DNA of 64,000 bases from Arion vulgaris (GCA_020796225.1 CM036759.1:21029813-21093812), one strand, 5' to 3'; shown: positions 44,101-55,913, counted from the first letter of the stretch. The notes: generated by a model from the letters alone, not told the origin. Translations and numbers: made by a program.

Positions 44101-44368
44101 AGGATCCGATAGTGAAGTGGATAACACGCTTCCTAGTCATCACTTGCAGTGGTAATTCCGGGGGTTTGTGGCTAACTTGGACCCAAACACATTTCTGTAT
44201 GTACACGTTACAAGATTGAATTACATACTTCCTGATCCAATACTTGAGCATCTAAATTAAAAATTTATCAGAAGTTGGAGTTGGACACTGATGATAAGGA
44301 AACCTTCACGCAAAAATTTAGTCAGAAATGCTGTATTAAACGTCCTGACAACGTCTGAATTCCTAGAG
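44101..44368 (+). mobile_element. SINE-H full-length copy, tRNA-derived
   Basis: Head ccgatagtgaagtggataac with acgcttcctagtcatcactt, then gtggtaattccgggggtttg (box-B position), caagattgaattacat, ggacactgatgataagg and cttcacgcaaaa. It provides the full order for the fragments at 13078, 13494 and 51438. Confidence 0.8.
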
Positions 44369-44419
44369 GGGAAAAGATGTATGTATGTATGTTTGGGTGC
44401 ATATATATATATATGTATG

Positions 44420-44896
44420 TATGTGTATTCAAATGTTGTATCAATCCTAACATATGCCAGCGAGAGTTGGAAAATGACTAAAGATATAGAAAGCAAGTTG
44501 AATGCATTTGAAAATAGATGTCTGCGAAAAATAATGAATATAAAATGGAACGAATTCAGGAGAAGTGATGAAATCAGAGACATGTCTGGTCAACCACTAG
44601 TGACAACTGTTATAAGAAAGAGAAGATAGAGATATGTTGGACACACCTTGCGGAGAAATGATCAACGAATATCAAAGCAGGCATTGAAGTGGGATGCAAA
44701 GGGTTGAAGAAAGAGAGGTCGAGCTAAGGAGAACCTGAAGCGAACTTTGCTGAGAGAGGCAGGAAATATCGATCTCAGTTCCATGGAGGAGATTGAGCGA
44801 GTTGTCCAGGATAGAGCGGTATGGAGAAATTACTTGCAGGTCCTATGTAACGTATAACGGTACGAGAGGAATTATTATTATTATTATTATGTGTAT
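44420..44896 (+). mobile_element. LINE-T 3' fragment with ATT tail
   Basis: Encodes the RT carboxy-terminal region: VVSILTYASESWKMTKDIES, KLNAFENRCLRKIMNIKW, a stop after RKRR, then RYVGHTLRRNDQRISKQALK, a second stop, RGRAKENLKRTLLREAG and VQDRAVWRNYLQVLCNV, stop. A pure (ATT)n tail lies at 44871-44890. A 9-bp repeat, tatgtgtat (44420-44428, 44888-44896), may be the TSD. Motif YASESW and the WRNYL end are typical of RTE-like LINE carboxy termini. Confidence 0.88.
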
Positions 44897-45929
44897 AGAT
44901 ACGTGTGTATGTTAACGGTGGACGCAGAGAAGATGTTAGTACACTAGACGTACTGGTGATCAAATTCCGATTATATCGATTCTTCAGTTCGTACTGCTAC
45001 AAATGGGTACCCGACCAAAGTTAAAAAGCAACTCGGAATCATCTCCTGATATATTGTTCAACAGTTTTCTATCACTAGCACTTACAGCAAACTGAAATGT
45101 ACTGAGTCCATATGTATGCGCCATGAGTATAGTGACAATATTTCTCATATATTATACATGCATATATGTATGAGTAAATAAGAAGTTTTAAAAACCCAAG
45201 TGGGAGCACTGGGACTAATGAGCATGATCAATAAATAGATAGTAAACAGGTATTAGGAGCTTCCTGAAAAACAAATGACCTAACACAGGATTCGAACCAC
45301 AAACTTTCATTTCTTACTGCATCCATTGTATAGCTCTACAGACAAGCGTCTTTATTAACACAACCAGATAGTTCTTATGTATATGAGAGAACGAATTGAG
45401 AGACTGTGTGTGTATGTATGAGAGTATGTCTATGTGTGTCGCAATGATACAGAACGTAAGAAAAAAAGAAAAACCATTTTCATCCGCCTTTCATTCTTCC
45501 AAAATAAAATAAAATGGTTTAAAAAATTCCTCAACAAAATCTTGATGCAAACCTAACATGGCCGTTGCATTATCTGGCTCAAGAGCGACAGTGGGGCGCC
45601 TCGTTCTGTCGCAGTCTTTATTTTTGACTTCTTTTTCCAGTTGGCTAGTTACCATTTTCCAGAGTTGAATTTCTAGTAATGGACCCCCTACCTTGCAATA
45701 CACACCGTACATTTCTGAAGATGTCTATTTATGCAGGCAAAGAGAGGAGACTTTATAGAGGACAACAACTTGCACTCGAGAATGCAGTTCTATAGAATGG
45801 GGAGTAATTCATCTACGCAAATTGTGTGTGGAGTGTGTATGTGTGTGAGGTGGAAGGGGTGCTGTGAATGAAGCGTCTGGAAGGAGGCTCAAGTAAGATA
45901 AACGAAGTACATAATATAATTTCCTACGC
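44897..45929. other. Unassigned sequence with a tRNA-like relic
   Basis: At 45285-45345 (minus strand) gtggttcgaatcctg fits a box B, with tgtagagctatacaatgg about 30 bp upstream resembling a D-arm. It is too degraded to call a tRNA and is probably a SINE relic. The rest is unassigned. Confidence 0.4.
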
Positions 45930-46870
45930 GGTGTAATATTGGGGAATACGGTGTCTGTGGTATACTGCGGAATACGATGTCTGTGTTATACTGGGGAATA
46001 CGGTGTCTGTGGTATACTGGGGAATACGGTGTCTGTGGTAACTGGGAATACGTGTCTGTGGTACACCACTGGGGAATACGGTGTCTGTGGTACACTGGGG
46101 AATACGGTGTCTGTGGTACACACTGGGAATACGGTGTCTGTGGTACATGGGAATACATGTGGTATCTGGGTATACAGGGAATGCGATGTCTGTGGTATAT
46201 TGGGGAATACACATCTGGGGTATATTGGGGAATATAACTGTGGTGTATTGGGGAATAGAACTGTGGTATACTGGGAATACGTGTATGTGGTATATTGGGG
46301 AATACAAATCTGGAGTATATTGGGGAATATAACTGTGGTATATTGGAAATATAGCTGTGTATATTGGGAATATAACTGTGGTATATTGGGAAATATAACT
46401 GTGGTATATTGGGGAATATAACTGTGGTGTATTGGGGAATAGAACTGTGGTATACTGGGAATACGGTGTCTGTGGTATACTGGGAATACGTATGTGGTAT
46501 ATTGGGGAATACAAATCCATGGTAGATTGGGAGTACAAACTGGGGTATTTGGGGAATATAACTGTGGTATATTGAAGGAATATAACTGTGGTATATTGGG
46601 GAATATAACTGTGGTATATTGGGAAATACTGTGGTATATTGGGGAATATAACTTGGTGTATTGGGAATATAACTGTGGTGTATTGGGGAATATAACTATG
46701 GTATATTGGGAATATAACTGTGGTATATTGGGGAATATAACTGTGGTATATTGGGGAATATAACTGGGGTATATTGGGGAATACAACTGTGGTATATTGG
46801 GGAATATAACTGTGGTACATTGGGGAATAGGAGCTATATGGTATATTTGAGAATACGGACTTTGTTATGT
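45930..46870 (+). repeat. 23-bp minisatellite, about 40 units
   Basis: The consensus unit is ggtatattggggaatataac plus tgt, with a left block carrying ggtatactggggaatacggt plus gtctgt. Single-g deletions in the gggg run shift the phase repeatedly. 3 x 23 = 69 bp, so a frame cycles through the unit and stays open as a 23-residue repeat. This explains the Tyr/Pro/Ile-rich frames on the minus strand up to 298 codons. I do not treat them as genes. Confidence 0.95.
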
Positions 46871-46949
46871 CGGGGAATGCGAACTCTGTCGTATATTGTA
46901 AATGTATTTGAGTGTGTTTCTAAATTGCGGCTTTTTACAGACCATGTAT

Positions 46950-47040
46950 TCCTGACACTCTTAAGTAAAGAACCTGAGCTAAGGGACACCTTAGTAACAG
47001 AACCTGACTCTGGACACCCTAAGTAACAGAAAACCTGAGC
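46950..47040 (+). repeat. Degenerate 33-bp tandem repeat next to SINE-G head
   Basis: Three loosely related units: aagaacctgagctaaggga, cagaacctgactctggaca and cagaaaacctgagctcagg, each with a nearby taagtaa/tagtaa. It ends where SINE-G begins. Confidence 0.55.
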
Positions 47041-47458
47041 TCAGGCGTCTCTATGGTGTAGAGGTTAGGTGCTCGCCTCTGTCCAAAGTACTCGGTTCGT
47101 CCTCGTGAGCCATCGAATTCTCCAGATCTGTCTATTTGTAGGTGAGATCGAGCTCCTAGTCTAATCGAAGACGGACTATGAAACGTAGGTCCCGTGTTCA
47201 ATTTGAGCACTAAAAAACCCTAAGAAGTTTAACATCGTGAAGAGCTGGCTGGAAAGCCGCTGCCCGGGCAAAATTCATTAGAAAAAGTTTCAAAATAAAA
47301 TCCTACAAACTATCTTCACCATCTTCTAAATTACATCGGAACTTCGCCGGTACTACGATGTTCGTGTATTGCCGCTAATATCTTATTTTGTAAGAAAGAG
47401 ATTCGAGTACATATGGTTACTCATCGAAGTGCAATGATGATGGTCATATCAATCAATC
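47040..47458 (+). mobile_element. SINE-G full-length copy, tRNA-derived head
   Basis: The head ctctatggtgtagaggttag fits box A (tggtgtagaggttag, Glu/Asp-type tRNA style), and cggttcgtcc stands at the box B position. The body has aacgtaggtcccgtgttcaa, gcaaaattcattagaaaaa, cgccggtactacgatgttcg, then catatcaatcaatcag as tail. Confidence 0.88.
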
Positions 47459-47633
47459 AGACCTGAGCGAAAGCTACATCACACAGAAAAGTTAAAGAGA
47501 AAGTGGACACAACATATTTGTGCTAACAAAACCCTATAGATGTCTTGATGTTATTCTCATCAACTTGGATAACAAAAATGTTTACCAAGTCTGTGTTCTG
47601 GAAATTATTTTTCTTATGAATCTTTTACGAGTA

Positions 47634-48582
47634 CATGTCAATGTGCTCATGTGTCAATGTGCTCATGTGTCAATGTGCTCATGTGTCAATGTGCTCATGT
47701 GTCAATGTGCTCATGTGTCAATGTGCTCATGTGTCAATGTGCTCATGTGTCAATGTGCTCATGTGTCAATGTGCTCATGTGTCAATGTGCTCATGTGCTT
47801 CAATGTGTCATGTCAATGCTCATGTGTCAATGTGCTCATGTGTCAATGTGCTCATGTGTCAATGTGCTCATGTGTCAATGTGCTCATGTGTCAATGTGCT
47901 CATGTGTCAATGTGCTCATGTGTCAATGTGCTCATGTGTCAATGTGCTCATGTGTCAATGTGCTCATGTGTCAATGTGCTCATGTGTCAATGTGCTCATG
48001 TGTCAATGTGCTCATGTGTCAATGTGCTCATGTGTCTCATATGTGCTTTCATGTGTCAATGTGCTCATGTGTCAATGTGCTCATGTGTCAATGTGCTCAT
48101 GTGTCAATGTGCTCATGTGTCAATGTGCTCATGTGTCAATGTGCTCATGTGTCAATGTGCTCATGTGTCAATGTGCTCATGTGTCAATGTGCTCATGTGT
48201 CAATGTGCTCATGTGTCAATGTGCTCATGTGTCAATGTGCTCATGTGTCAATGTGCTCATGTGTCAATGTGCTCATGTGTCAATGTGCTCATGTGTCAAT
48301 GTGCTCATGTGTCAATGTGCTCATGTGTCAATGTGCTCATGTGTCAATGTGCTCATGTGTCAATGTGCTCATGTGTCAATGTGCTCATGTGTCAATGTGC
48401 TCATGTGTCAATGTGCTCATGTGTCAATGTGCTCATGTGTCAATGTGCTCATGTGTCAATGTGCTCATGTGTCAATGTGCTCATGTGTCAATGTGCTCAT
48501 GTGTCAATGTGCTCATGTGTCAATGTGCTCATGTGTCAATGTGCTCATGTGTCAATGTGCTCATGTGTCAATGTGCTCATGA
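47634..48582 (+). repeat. 16-bp minisatellite, about 59 units
   Basis: The unit gtcaatgtgctcatgt is nearly perfect, with only two disturbed spots (47796-47820, 48031-48050). As 16 is not a multiple of three, all three plus-strand frames encode the same 16-residue cycle and stay open (up to 381 codons). Uniform units, three equivalent frames and disturbed spots that ignore frame argue against coding. Confidence 0.97.
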
Positions 48583-48607
48583 AAGCATGTAAGCTTTTCA
48601 TCTGGAC

Positions 48608-48870
48608 TTCTTCTTCTTCTTCTTCGAAAGCACCATATCGATCACTTGTTAAACACTTTTTGTGAAATGTATGTGATCCGAGCCTAAGGACGGTTGTACG
48701 TTGTTCCATTTATGCACTTACAAGTAGATTAGCACATCAGATATCTGCGATGCTTTTTATTTACTAGGGTAGCTTCCCTGGCCCCTTACCTCATTCTCCT
48801 CGTACGACATGTCTCGTAGGTAGCAGTGTTACTACTCTTTGCTCCCTTCCAGCTCCGGCAACACACGAGC
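48608..48870 (-). mobile_element. SINE-A copy 6
   Basis: Minus strand: GAA tail (cttcttcttcttcttcg), ccatatcgatcacttgttaa, agattagcacatcagat, ctcctcgtacgacatgtctc and gctcccttccagctccggca. Several substitutions in the core. No exact TSD seen. Confidence 0.88.
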
Positions 48871-49789
48871 GTTATCTTGACTAAATACCACCGAATAACT
48901 CTATTTAAACAACTACGTAAAATTACCCCAGGAGAACTATTTTAAATGTCAAAATAAATGATAAGAAAAAAAACATCACCCGTTTAGTACAAAGGGTTGT
49001 GGGTCGCTGCCTTAAGAAGGCAATATCGTTAAGAATTCATTACTTTGAAATATTTGGTTTTATTTTGCCTCTTGACACGCCACCCCTTCCATTATTTGTA
49101 CTTAGAGTTGAGTAATATAACGTCGATGTAAGTTTATTTTCTTCATTATAGCCTGACAATGAAGACGTTCCACTTGGATGTTTCCTTCATAGATTTCTAC
49201 AGGGGTTGGTGCACATCAACAATGGAGAACAGCAGCAGGATAAAGCTTCTTTTATGATAATCTAGCGTGGACTTCTCGAGACCTCCTCCCATTTGTCATC
49301 AGTGTGCAGCACAAAATGCCTCAATGAGGGTAAAAGAAGGAAACAGCCAAGCACTACAGGGAACGTATTATGCACTCAAAATGTTATGTCAAGTGCTTAG
49401 GAACGTAACAAGTGTATCCGAATACGTGTATTCTCTGTTGATGATTTCTGTGGCTTGAACTACACACACACACACACATAGAGACACACATTGTTAGAAG
49501 TCGTTTGTTGCATGAAGAAAAGCTATTAATAATTGTAAAGACATTACCGGACTGAGTTTGTACTTGTGTGCATACCCTGTGGATAAAGGCATGGTGACCG
49601 AACTGAAAAATCGAAAAATGTGTAATAAATATGATATTGTTACTTCATTTTCAAACCACAAGTTCAATGACGGACAGTACATATTTTCAATACTTCGAAT
49701 TCGACATGCTGCTCTAGAGTGACTGCTGGACATGGGGGAGGGGGTGACTACTTTAAAATAGCTAATGTATAGGGGGTTTGGGGGAAGAG
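48871..49789. other. Unassigned sequence
   Basis: A (CA)n tract at 49464-49490. No gene recognised. Confidence 0.5.
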
Positions 49790-50112
49790 TTGACTACCTT
49801 AAAATTGCAAACAGAGCTCCGTAATTGGTCTGAAGACGTAGCATAGACTTCGCTGCAATAGATTTTCCAAATCGCTCAGTAGAAATGAAATAATGCATGC
49901 TGAAAGTATTGCAAAACAGCAGGAATTCCGTATCTCTGACAACTCTCCTAGTGATCTCCACACAAAAAAATGCAATTGTGAAGAGAAAGGCACGGTTCAT
50001 ATTTGAACCCACAACATTCATAATGCAAGACAAACTGGTTAACCACTTAACCACATAGGCTCCTGAGAGCTAAGTAAACTTAACCACATAGGCCCCTGAG
50101 AGCTAAGTAAAC
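49790..50112 (-). mobile_element. Divergent SINE-F copy with duplicated head
   Basis: On the minus strand: cctatgtggttaagtggtta (box A region), box B gggttcaaatatg, then attgcattttttt, gatacggaattcctgctgtt, tgcaatactttcagcatgca, tatttcatttctactgagcg. The head plus flank (cttaaccacataggctcctg with agagctaagtaaa) occurs twice at about 50045-50112. Confidence 0.7.
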
Positions 50113-50336
50113 TAAACTTCGAATTCTCAAAAAGACAAATTGGAAAAAGAACTATTTTTCAAATAGTGTAACAGCCAGACATGACAAGAACGATGCTAAG
50201 ATCCAATGTCTGTTCTTGTTTTAAGAGCTGGCTTAATATACTATTCTGATAGTATAACACAATCGTACACAGGCCGCGGAGACGTACTTCTTGACCTATA
50301 AGAAATAATTATATCAGTGTCGAATCAAATACCATC
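50113..50336. other. Short unassigned gap
   Basis: No recognised feature. Confidence 0.4.
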
Positions 50337-51003
50337 CTAAACCCTTTCATAATGAGAAATCCATACACATAATGCTTTCATAATGAGGAAATTCATACAC
50401 AAAATGCTTTCATAATGAGAAATTCATACACAAAATGCTTTCATAATGAGAAATTCATACACAAAATGCTTTCATAATGAGAAATTCATACACAAAATGC
50501 TTTCATAATGATGAAATTCATACACAAAATGCTTTCATAATGAGAAATGCATACACAAAATGCTTTCATAATGAGAAATTCATACACAAAATGCTTTCAT
50601 AATGAGAAATTCATACACAAAATGCTTTCATAATGATGAAATTCATACACAAAATGCTTTCATAATGAGAAATGCATACACAAAATGCTTTCATAATGAG
50701 AAATTCATACACATAATGCTTTCATAATGAGAAATTCGTACACAAAATGCTTTCATAATGATCAAATTCATACACAAAATGCTTTCATAATGAGAAATTC
50801 ATACACATAATGCTTTCATAATGAGAAATTCATACACAAAATGCTTTCATAATGATGAAATTCATACACAAAATGCTTTCATAATGATGAAATTCATACA
50901 CAAATGCTTCATAATGAGAAATTCATACACAAAATGCTTTCATAATGAGAAATGCATACACAAAATGCTTTCATAATGAGAAATTCATACACAAAATATT
51001 TTC
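50337..51003 (+). repeat. 31-bp minisatellite, about 21 units
   Basis: The unit is ataatgagaaattcatacac plus aaaatgctttc. Variants: gatgaaattc (+1 bp), gaaatgcata, cacataatgc. Series such as gatgaaattc then gaaatgcat recur together, a sign of block duplication. Confidence 0.95.
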
Positions 51004-51029
51004 ACAGAATCAATAAAAGAAACATGATT

Positions 51030-51375
51030 CTAATCCTCTACACATTCTCTGTCTATTAGTTATAATGTTTTACTACACATTCTCTGTCTATTAGTTTATA
51101 TGTTTCTTACTCAGCATTCTCGACATTATTTATATCTTCTACTCACTCATTCTCTCTGTCTATTAGTTTATATGTTTCTTACTCACGCATTCTCTCTGTC
51201 TATTAGTTTATATCTTTCTTACTCACTCATTCTCTCTGTCTATTAGTTTATATGTTTCTTACTCACGCAGTCTCTCTGTCTATTAGTTTATATGTTTCTT
51301 ACTCACGCAGTCTCTCTGTCTATTAGTTTATATCTTTCTTACTCCCACATTCTCTCTGTCTTTTAGTTTATGTTT
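51030..51375 (+). repeat. 40-bp minisatellite, about 8 units
   Basis: The unit is tctctctgtctattagttta plus tatgtttcttactcacgcat. The first two units are shortened. Variants include cgcag/ctcat and atcttt/atgttt. Confidence 0.93.
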
Positions 51376-51437
51376 TTATCTTACGCGTTATATGTCTATT
51401 ATATGTATATTAGTATCATACTTTATAAACAAATTGA

Positions 51438-51945
51438 CGTCCCCGATAGGGAAGTTGATAACGCGCTGCGCTAGTGACAACGTATTGTGGAAATTCCGTG
51501 GTTTGATGCCAGCTTGAGCCAAAACTTGTATGTGTGCCCACTGTACGCTGTTGAACTACAGGAATCATAAAGATCTAAAGCTGAAGGACTGACTTTATTG
51601 CACCCGGTTTTACCCCCATATCGCTCGGCACAAAAAGTACGAACTCCGTAGCTCCGGCAACAATCCTAGGGGTCTCTGGAAAAGTGCACCCGTGAACAGA
51701 ATGGCGTGGTCAGGATTCGAACCACCGACCTTCGTAACGTAAGTCAAGGTGTAACCACTTGGCCACAGAGAGCCCCTAACTTCCTATTTACTTGATCTAA
51801 ATTAGAAATATCTCAGACGTTAGAGTAAGGTGAGTCTGAATGACGTGAGATGCTAGTGGTAAAAAAAGCAAGCCTAGACCCAACAATCAGTCAGAAGCTC
51901 CATATTAATCATGACTACGTATGAATTATAGCAGGCGGACGATAA
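51438..51945 (+). mobile_element. SINE-H copy split by a nested SINE-F
   Basis: Left part 51438-51567: gtccccgatagggaagttga, taacgcgctgcgctagtgac, ggaaattccgtggtttgatg, as in the 44101 copy. Right part 51777-51945: ttgatctaaattagaaata, gaatgacgtgagatgctag, aagcaagcctagacccaaca, matching the SINE-H 3' domain. The SINE-F entry fills the gap. Confidence 0.75.
51568..51776 (-). mobile_element. SINE-F copy nested in SINE-H
   Basis: Complete 3'-to-5' order on the plus strand: gctgaaggactgactttatt, cacccggttttaccc, aagtacgaactccgtagctc, aggattcgaaccaccgacc, aaccacttggccacagagag. A deletion removes part of the centre (atatcgctcggcac runs directly to aaaaagtacg). Confidence 0.9.
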
Positions 51946-52436
51946 AACCCCCGACACATTAGACTTATGGTATTTATTAAAAGAATAAATCACATATATA
52001 AACCGGTTTCCGTTAGAAGATCAAAATTACATCGGCTTATCTCATGGCTGGATAAGTTGTTCGCTAAACAGACCAGATTTCGACAAATGGTCTATTGTAT
52101 TGGGGGCTTCTCTTGGAAGTGGATTCTCATGTTTCTATTCCGTGAAATACAGATACAAGTCTGGCACGATCCAGAGATCGAGGGAGAAAACAAAATGTAC
52201 CAGGAGAAGAAATATGAACAATTTCACGTTCAGTTTCAGTTCGATCCAAAAATCGATTTTACGTAGCATAAATATTAACTTGTCTATTCAAAGTACAAAT
52301 GATTTCGTTAACGCTCTTAGTTCCGACTCACACACATTTACAATGGAAACTTACAGTACTGTTATAGTAAAATAATATATAGACTACAAAGTATAAAGAC
52401 GTAGACTTTACTTAAATTTGGGGGAAGGAGTGGGGA
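51946..52436. other. Unassigned sequence
   Basis: A 99-codon frame (51967-52266) has no recognised domain. Confidence 0.45.
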
Positions 52437-52670
52437 TTTCTCTATGACAAGGTGGTTAAAATGTTTGCCTGTGGTTCTGAAGGTTGAGGGTTTGAATCCG
52501 GACCGAGTCAAATATGTTATTTTTTTATGAGATCCCTAGGATTGATGCTAGAGTTACGGGGTTCGGGCTTTGTGCAACACTCAAGACAGGCTGCATGCTA
52601 TTTCTGCAGATAGGGACGGAGGCATATTAGAAAACCCGGTGCATTGAAGTCATTCCTTCATCTTTAGGCT
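52437..52670 (+). mobile_element. SINE-F copy, near full length
   Basis: Head ctctatgacaaggtggttaa, gcctgtggttctgaaggttg, box B ggtttgaatccgg, then gatccctaggattgatgcta, cggggttcgggctttgtgca, ggctgcatgctatttctgca, aacccggtgcattgaagtca. A useful reference for the family structure. Confidence 0.9.
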
Positions 52671-52998
52671 ATTTTATTGGTTATTGGTTACTAAGCTGAC
52701 GTCATTACACTCCAGGCAAACCCATCGGTGCTCAGTCTCTCGCAACAGATATCGCATAAAAGTTTGCATACTGATGATGGTTCCCGTGGCTTGCTGGTTA
52801 AACACACTCCTCATTCTGCCTCTCATGCATCCAGTTCTATTGGTACAACGGGTAGCTCCAAACTCATTAAATCGTTATATCGATTCAATAACTATTTTAG
52901 TGTCTTCGTCCAACAGGCAGTCGTGAGGAAGCCGAAGAACATCCCCGTATTCATCTTCATCTCCTCTTTAGACCCTTTTAGACATAGATATCGCCAAT
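52671..52998. other. Unassigned sequence
   Basis: No recognised feature. Confidence 0.45.
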
Positions 52999-53240
52999 GT
53001 GTTACCGGCATCCGCAAGGGGAGCAAAGAATAATAACATTGTGACTTACAAGACATATCGTAAGAGACGACTGGAGTAAGATATAGGGAAGCCACCCTAG
53101 TAAACAAAAAGCATAACAGAAATCGGATGTGCTTGTAGGCGCATAACTGGCACAACGTACAATCACTCTTGTGCTCAGATCACATACAAATCATACAAAG
53201 TGGTTAACAAGTGGTCGATATGGAGCGTTCGAAGAAGACG
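52999..53240 (+). mobile_element. SINE-A copy 7
   Basis: Head gttaccggcatccgcaagg, core gagcaaagaataataacatt and atatcgtaagagacgactgg, 3' end gtggtcgatatggagcgttc plus gaagaaga. Short deletion of the aggccagc segment. Confidence 0.9.
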
Positions 53241-54149
53241 ATAAAGAGAAACCATAAAGATGATCACGTGTTATCCACATCACACAAAAACACAGCAAAT
53301 GCGTCATCATAACAAACACTAACTAAATATTTCAAAACACAAGTCTTTGCACATCTAATAAATAAATACAAAACATGCTTTTGTTGCAACGCATGTTGTT
53401 GTGGCATTCATAAATAGTTTAGTAATGTAAAAATGTCATCGCTATACTCTCAAGTCAGTTACATTTGATATTTGTGTGTTATCAGCCACGTCTTAAGAAA
53501 GCAAACTTGATACGTGCATATTTACACGTAGCAAGGGAGTTCAAGACACACTGTCCACATATTTTGGGTTTTTTTCTCCAGGTTTTTATACTGTTAAAAT
53601 CTTAAATAGAAAATCTTAATTCTGAAAATCTTAAATTCCTACACATTATATGTGAACTGCCGTTATCATGTCCTAATTTTCACCCATTTAGCTATTTTAG
53701 ACCAGGACTTTTTCGGTTTATCATTAAGTGTTTGATAGAGAACTCTTTTCTCTAGTGATAAAAAAATGCAAAATCATATCGAACGTCTTAACAACACAGC
53801 ACTTGTGATTGCAGCACGTAAGTTTCGACGCATAGAATTTGGAACAGGAAACAGTAAAAAACTAAAATAGTACTTGGCACTTGGGAAAAAATACAATTGT
53901 TTCTTATCATTAAGTGGTAGAAAGAGATTAAACATTTTGAGGATGTATGATTCATGCAACGACGATAGCTATTTCGATATTTGTTATTTCGAATATAACT
54001 TTTAAATTGTAGAATATGTTGAAGAATTGTAAAAGTAATTTGATCTGTTTAAAAAAAAAAATTAAGTTATAAAAAAACAAGATAAGAAAATTAAATATTG
54101 ATGTGTATTAAATATTGATCGCATTTAAATAAAACAATAAAACAGTATG
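53241..54149. other. Unassigned AT-rich sequence
   Basis: No gene or repeat family recognised. Confidence 0.5.
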
Positions 54150-54610
54150 GAATGGAACTGTTAGGACAATAACTATCAGAATATTAAGTGCATGCATATT
54201 CCCAGTGTCAACGTATGGGTGATAAGCATGGACATCTAACAAGGCAGTGGAAAGACATGTGTGCTTTGAATGTAACTGTTACAGAATAGCCCTATGTATA
54301 TCATGAACAGAGAAGAGAAGAAATAGATATATCCAGAAATAGCTCAAAATCAAAGAAATCTGGCTGTTGGTACAAATAAGTATGAGAAAATTGAAGTATT
54401 TTGAACAGATAGAGAGACACGAGGGGTTTGAGAAGACCATCATGGAATGAAGCACCCCAACAATAAGGAGATAAGGAGGACCATAGAAAAGTTGAATTCA
54501 GGATGTAATGCTTGATTTGAGCATAACAACTGCAGAGACCATCTAGCATATGAGAAATAAAAAGAAAACTGTTAGTGTGGCAAAGCTCTGGTCTGATCCT
54601 AGGATCCTTC
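54150..54610 (+). mobile_element. LINE-Q copy 2, most extended but most degraded
   Basis: Readable in broken frames: ILSACIFPVSTYG (RT end), RNRYIQK, MRKLKYFEQIERHEGFEKTI, the equivalent of GRP..RW reduced to GGP.KS, IQDVMLDLSITTAETI. Many stops. It carries about 200 bp more 5' sequence than copies 1 and 3, and no GAT tail remains. Confidence 0.82.
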
Positions 54611-54789
54611 ACCTATATAGCAAGTAACCTTACAACTACGCCATTCTGGTTCTCACATTCCACTAAAAGTATAACCCTCTAAAACCCTTCAGTATAGCTT
54701 TTTCTAAATGACTGGGTCATTTAATGAGTTTCTGAGCTTCGTTGATATTGTTAATGAGTCAATGTTCCTCCTGAGTTTAGATCCTGTAG
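54611..54789. other. Short unassigned gap
   Basis: No recognised feature. Confidence 0.4.
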
Positions 54790-55228
54790 TTGATTGATTA
54801 AACCATCATCATTGCACTTTGGTGAATTACCATGTGCGCTCCGATCTCTTTTTTTTGCACAGGAAGATCTCAGCTGCAGTGCACTAACTCCGTAGCAACA
54901 ACTACGGTCCCCGATGAAATTTTGAAGATGGTGAAGAGATTTTGTAGGAATTTAAAAACAAAAAATTTCTTATGAATTTTGCCCAGGCAGCAGTTTTCCA
55001 GCATAATTTTTCGAATTTGAACATCCAAGTATTTATTTTAACGTGCTCAAATTAGACACGGGACCTACGTTTTATCGTTCGTCTCCGATAGGAATAGGAA
55101 TTCAATCTCAACTTCACTGAGATCAACGATCTCTTGAAAAATATCCAGATGACTTTAGGAGGGAGCAAACCGGGTACCTTTGGCACAAGAGGCAAGCAGA
55201 TAATCTCTACGCTACAGAGAGATCCTGT
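54790..55228 (-). mobile_element. SINE-G copy, minus strand
   Basis: Plus-strand reading: tgattgattaaaccatcatc (tail), gtgcgctccgatctcttttt, aactacggtccccgatgaaa, ttatgaattttgcccaggca, gacacgggacctacgtttta, and the head gcagataatctctacgctac. Nearly full length. Confidence 0.88.
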
Positions 55229-55885
55229 ATTGTGTCTATATATCTGACAAATGATATTCGTTTATGAGCCAATGTTCCTCTGTATTTAGGCCTTATAATG
55301 TGTCTATACACATCCTCTATTTGTTCCGGGTATTGTATACATTTCTTAAGCGTTCTTTATTTTGCCAGTGCCACAAAAGCGAATCTTAAAGTGAACAAAA
55401 ACTAAATAAAAGACCTACTCAATGGTAATCTACTAGGATAAGAGACAATGTTATAACGTGAAGATCTTCTAGATATTGCAGAAAACCCCAGATTATTTTG
55501 ATTGTGGAATCTTTTTTATTCTCTTCTATTTTTTAACCATCGTGACATCTAAAACAATCAGTTGGTGATGACGAGTCTTTCTTCACTAGGAAAGTGGAGA
55601 TAAACGTGTCACATTTAGAAACGGGTAGAGTACTTGAAATGCCTGATAACAAGAATCTTCAGAGAAATAAGTTTCGGCTACACCTTGTTTTGGAGTGCCT
55701 AGTTCTGCTGAGATGCTAGCGAGAGCAGGGCTGAAAGCCTTAAGAATAAGCCACTGACTGGGTCAGGTATCCTGTTAGTTTTTAAAGTGTCAAAAGTCCT
55801 TGACATTATCAAAAGCAAGTGGTAATGGGACAGACAACTGTAGGTGGGCAACAATATAGCTTTACAGTGCATATATTCATCAAAT
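55229..55885. other. Unassigned sequence
   Basis: No recognised feature. Confidence 0.5.
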
Positions 55886-55913
55886 GCACAAATATATATA
55901 TATATATATATTA

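Noticed and set aside
45924..46820. 298- and 266-codon Tyr/Pro/Ile-rich frames on the minus strand
   Set aside because: Overlapping frames over the 23-bp repeat; 69-bp cycling keeps several frames open. No non-repetitive coding part.
47520..48665. 381-codon Cys/Met-rich open frame
   Set aside because: Produced by the 16-bp repeat, which is open in all three forward frames; disturbed units do not respect frame.
51967..52375. Two overlapping frames of 99 and 91 codons
   Set aside because: Different frames of the same AT-rich segment; no recognisable motif.
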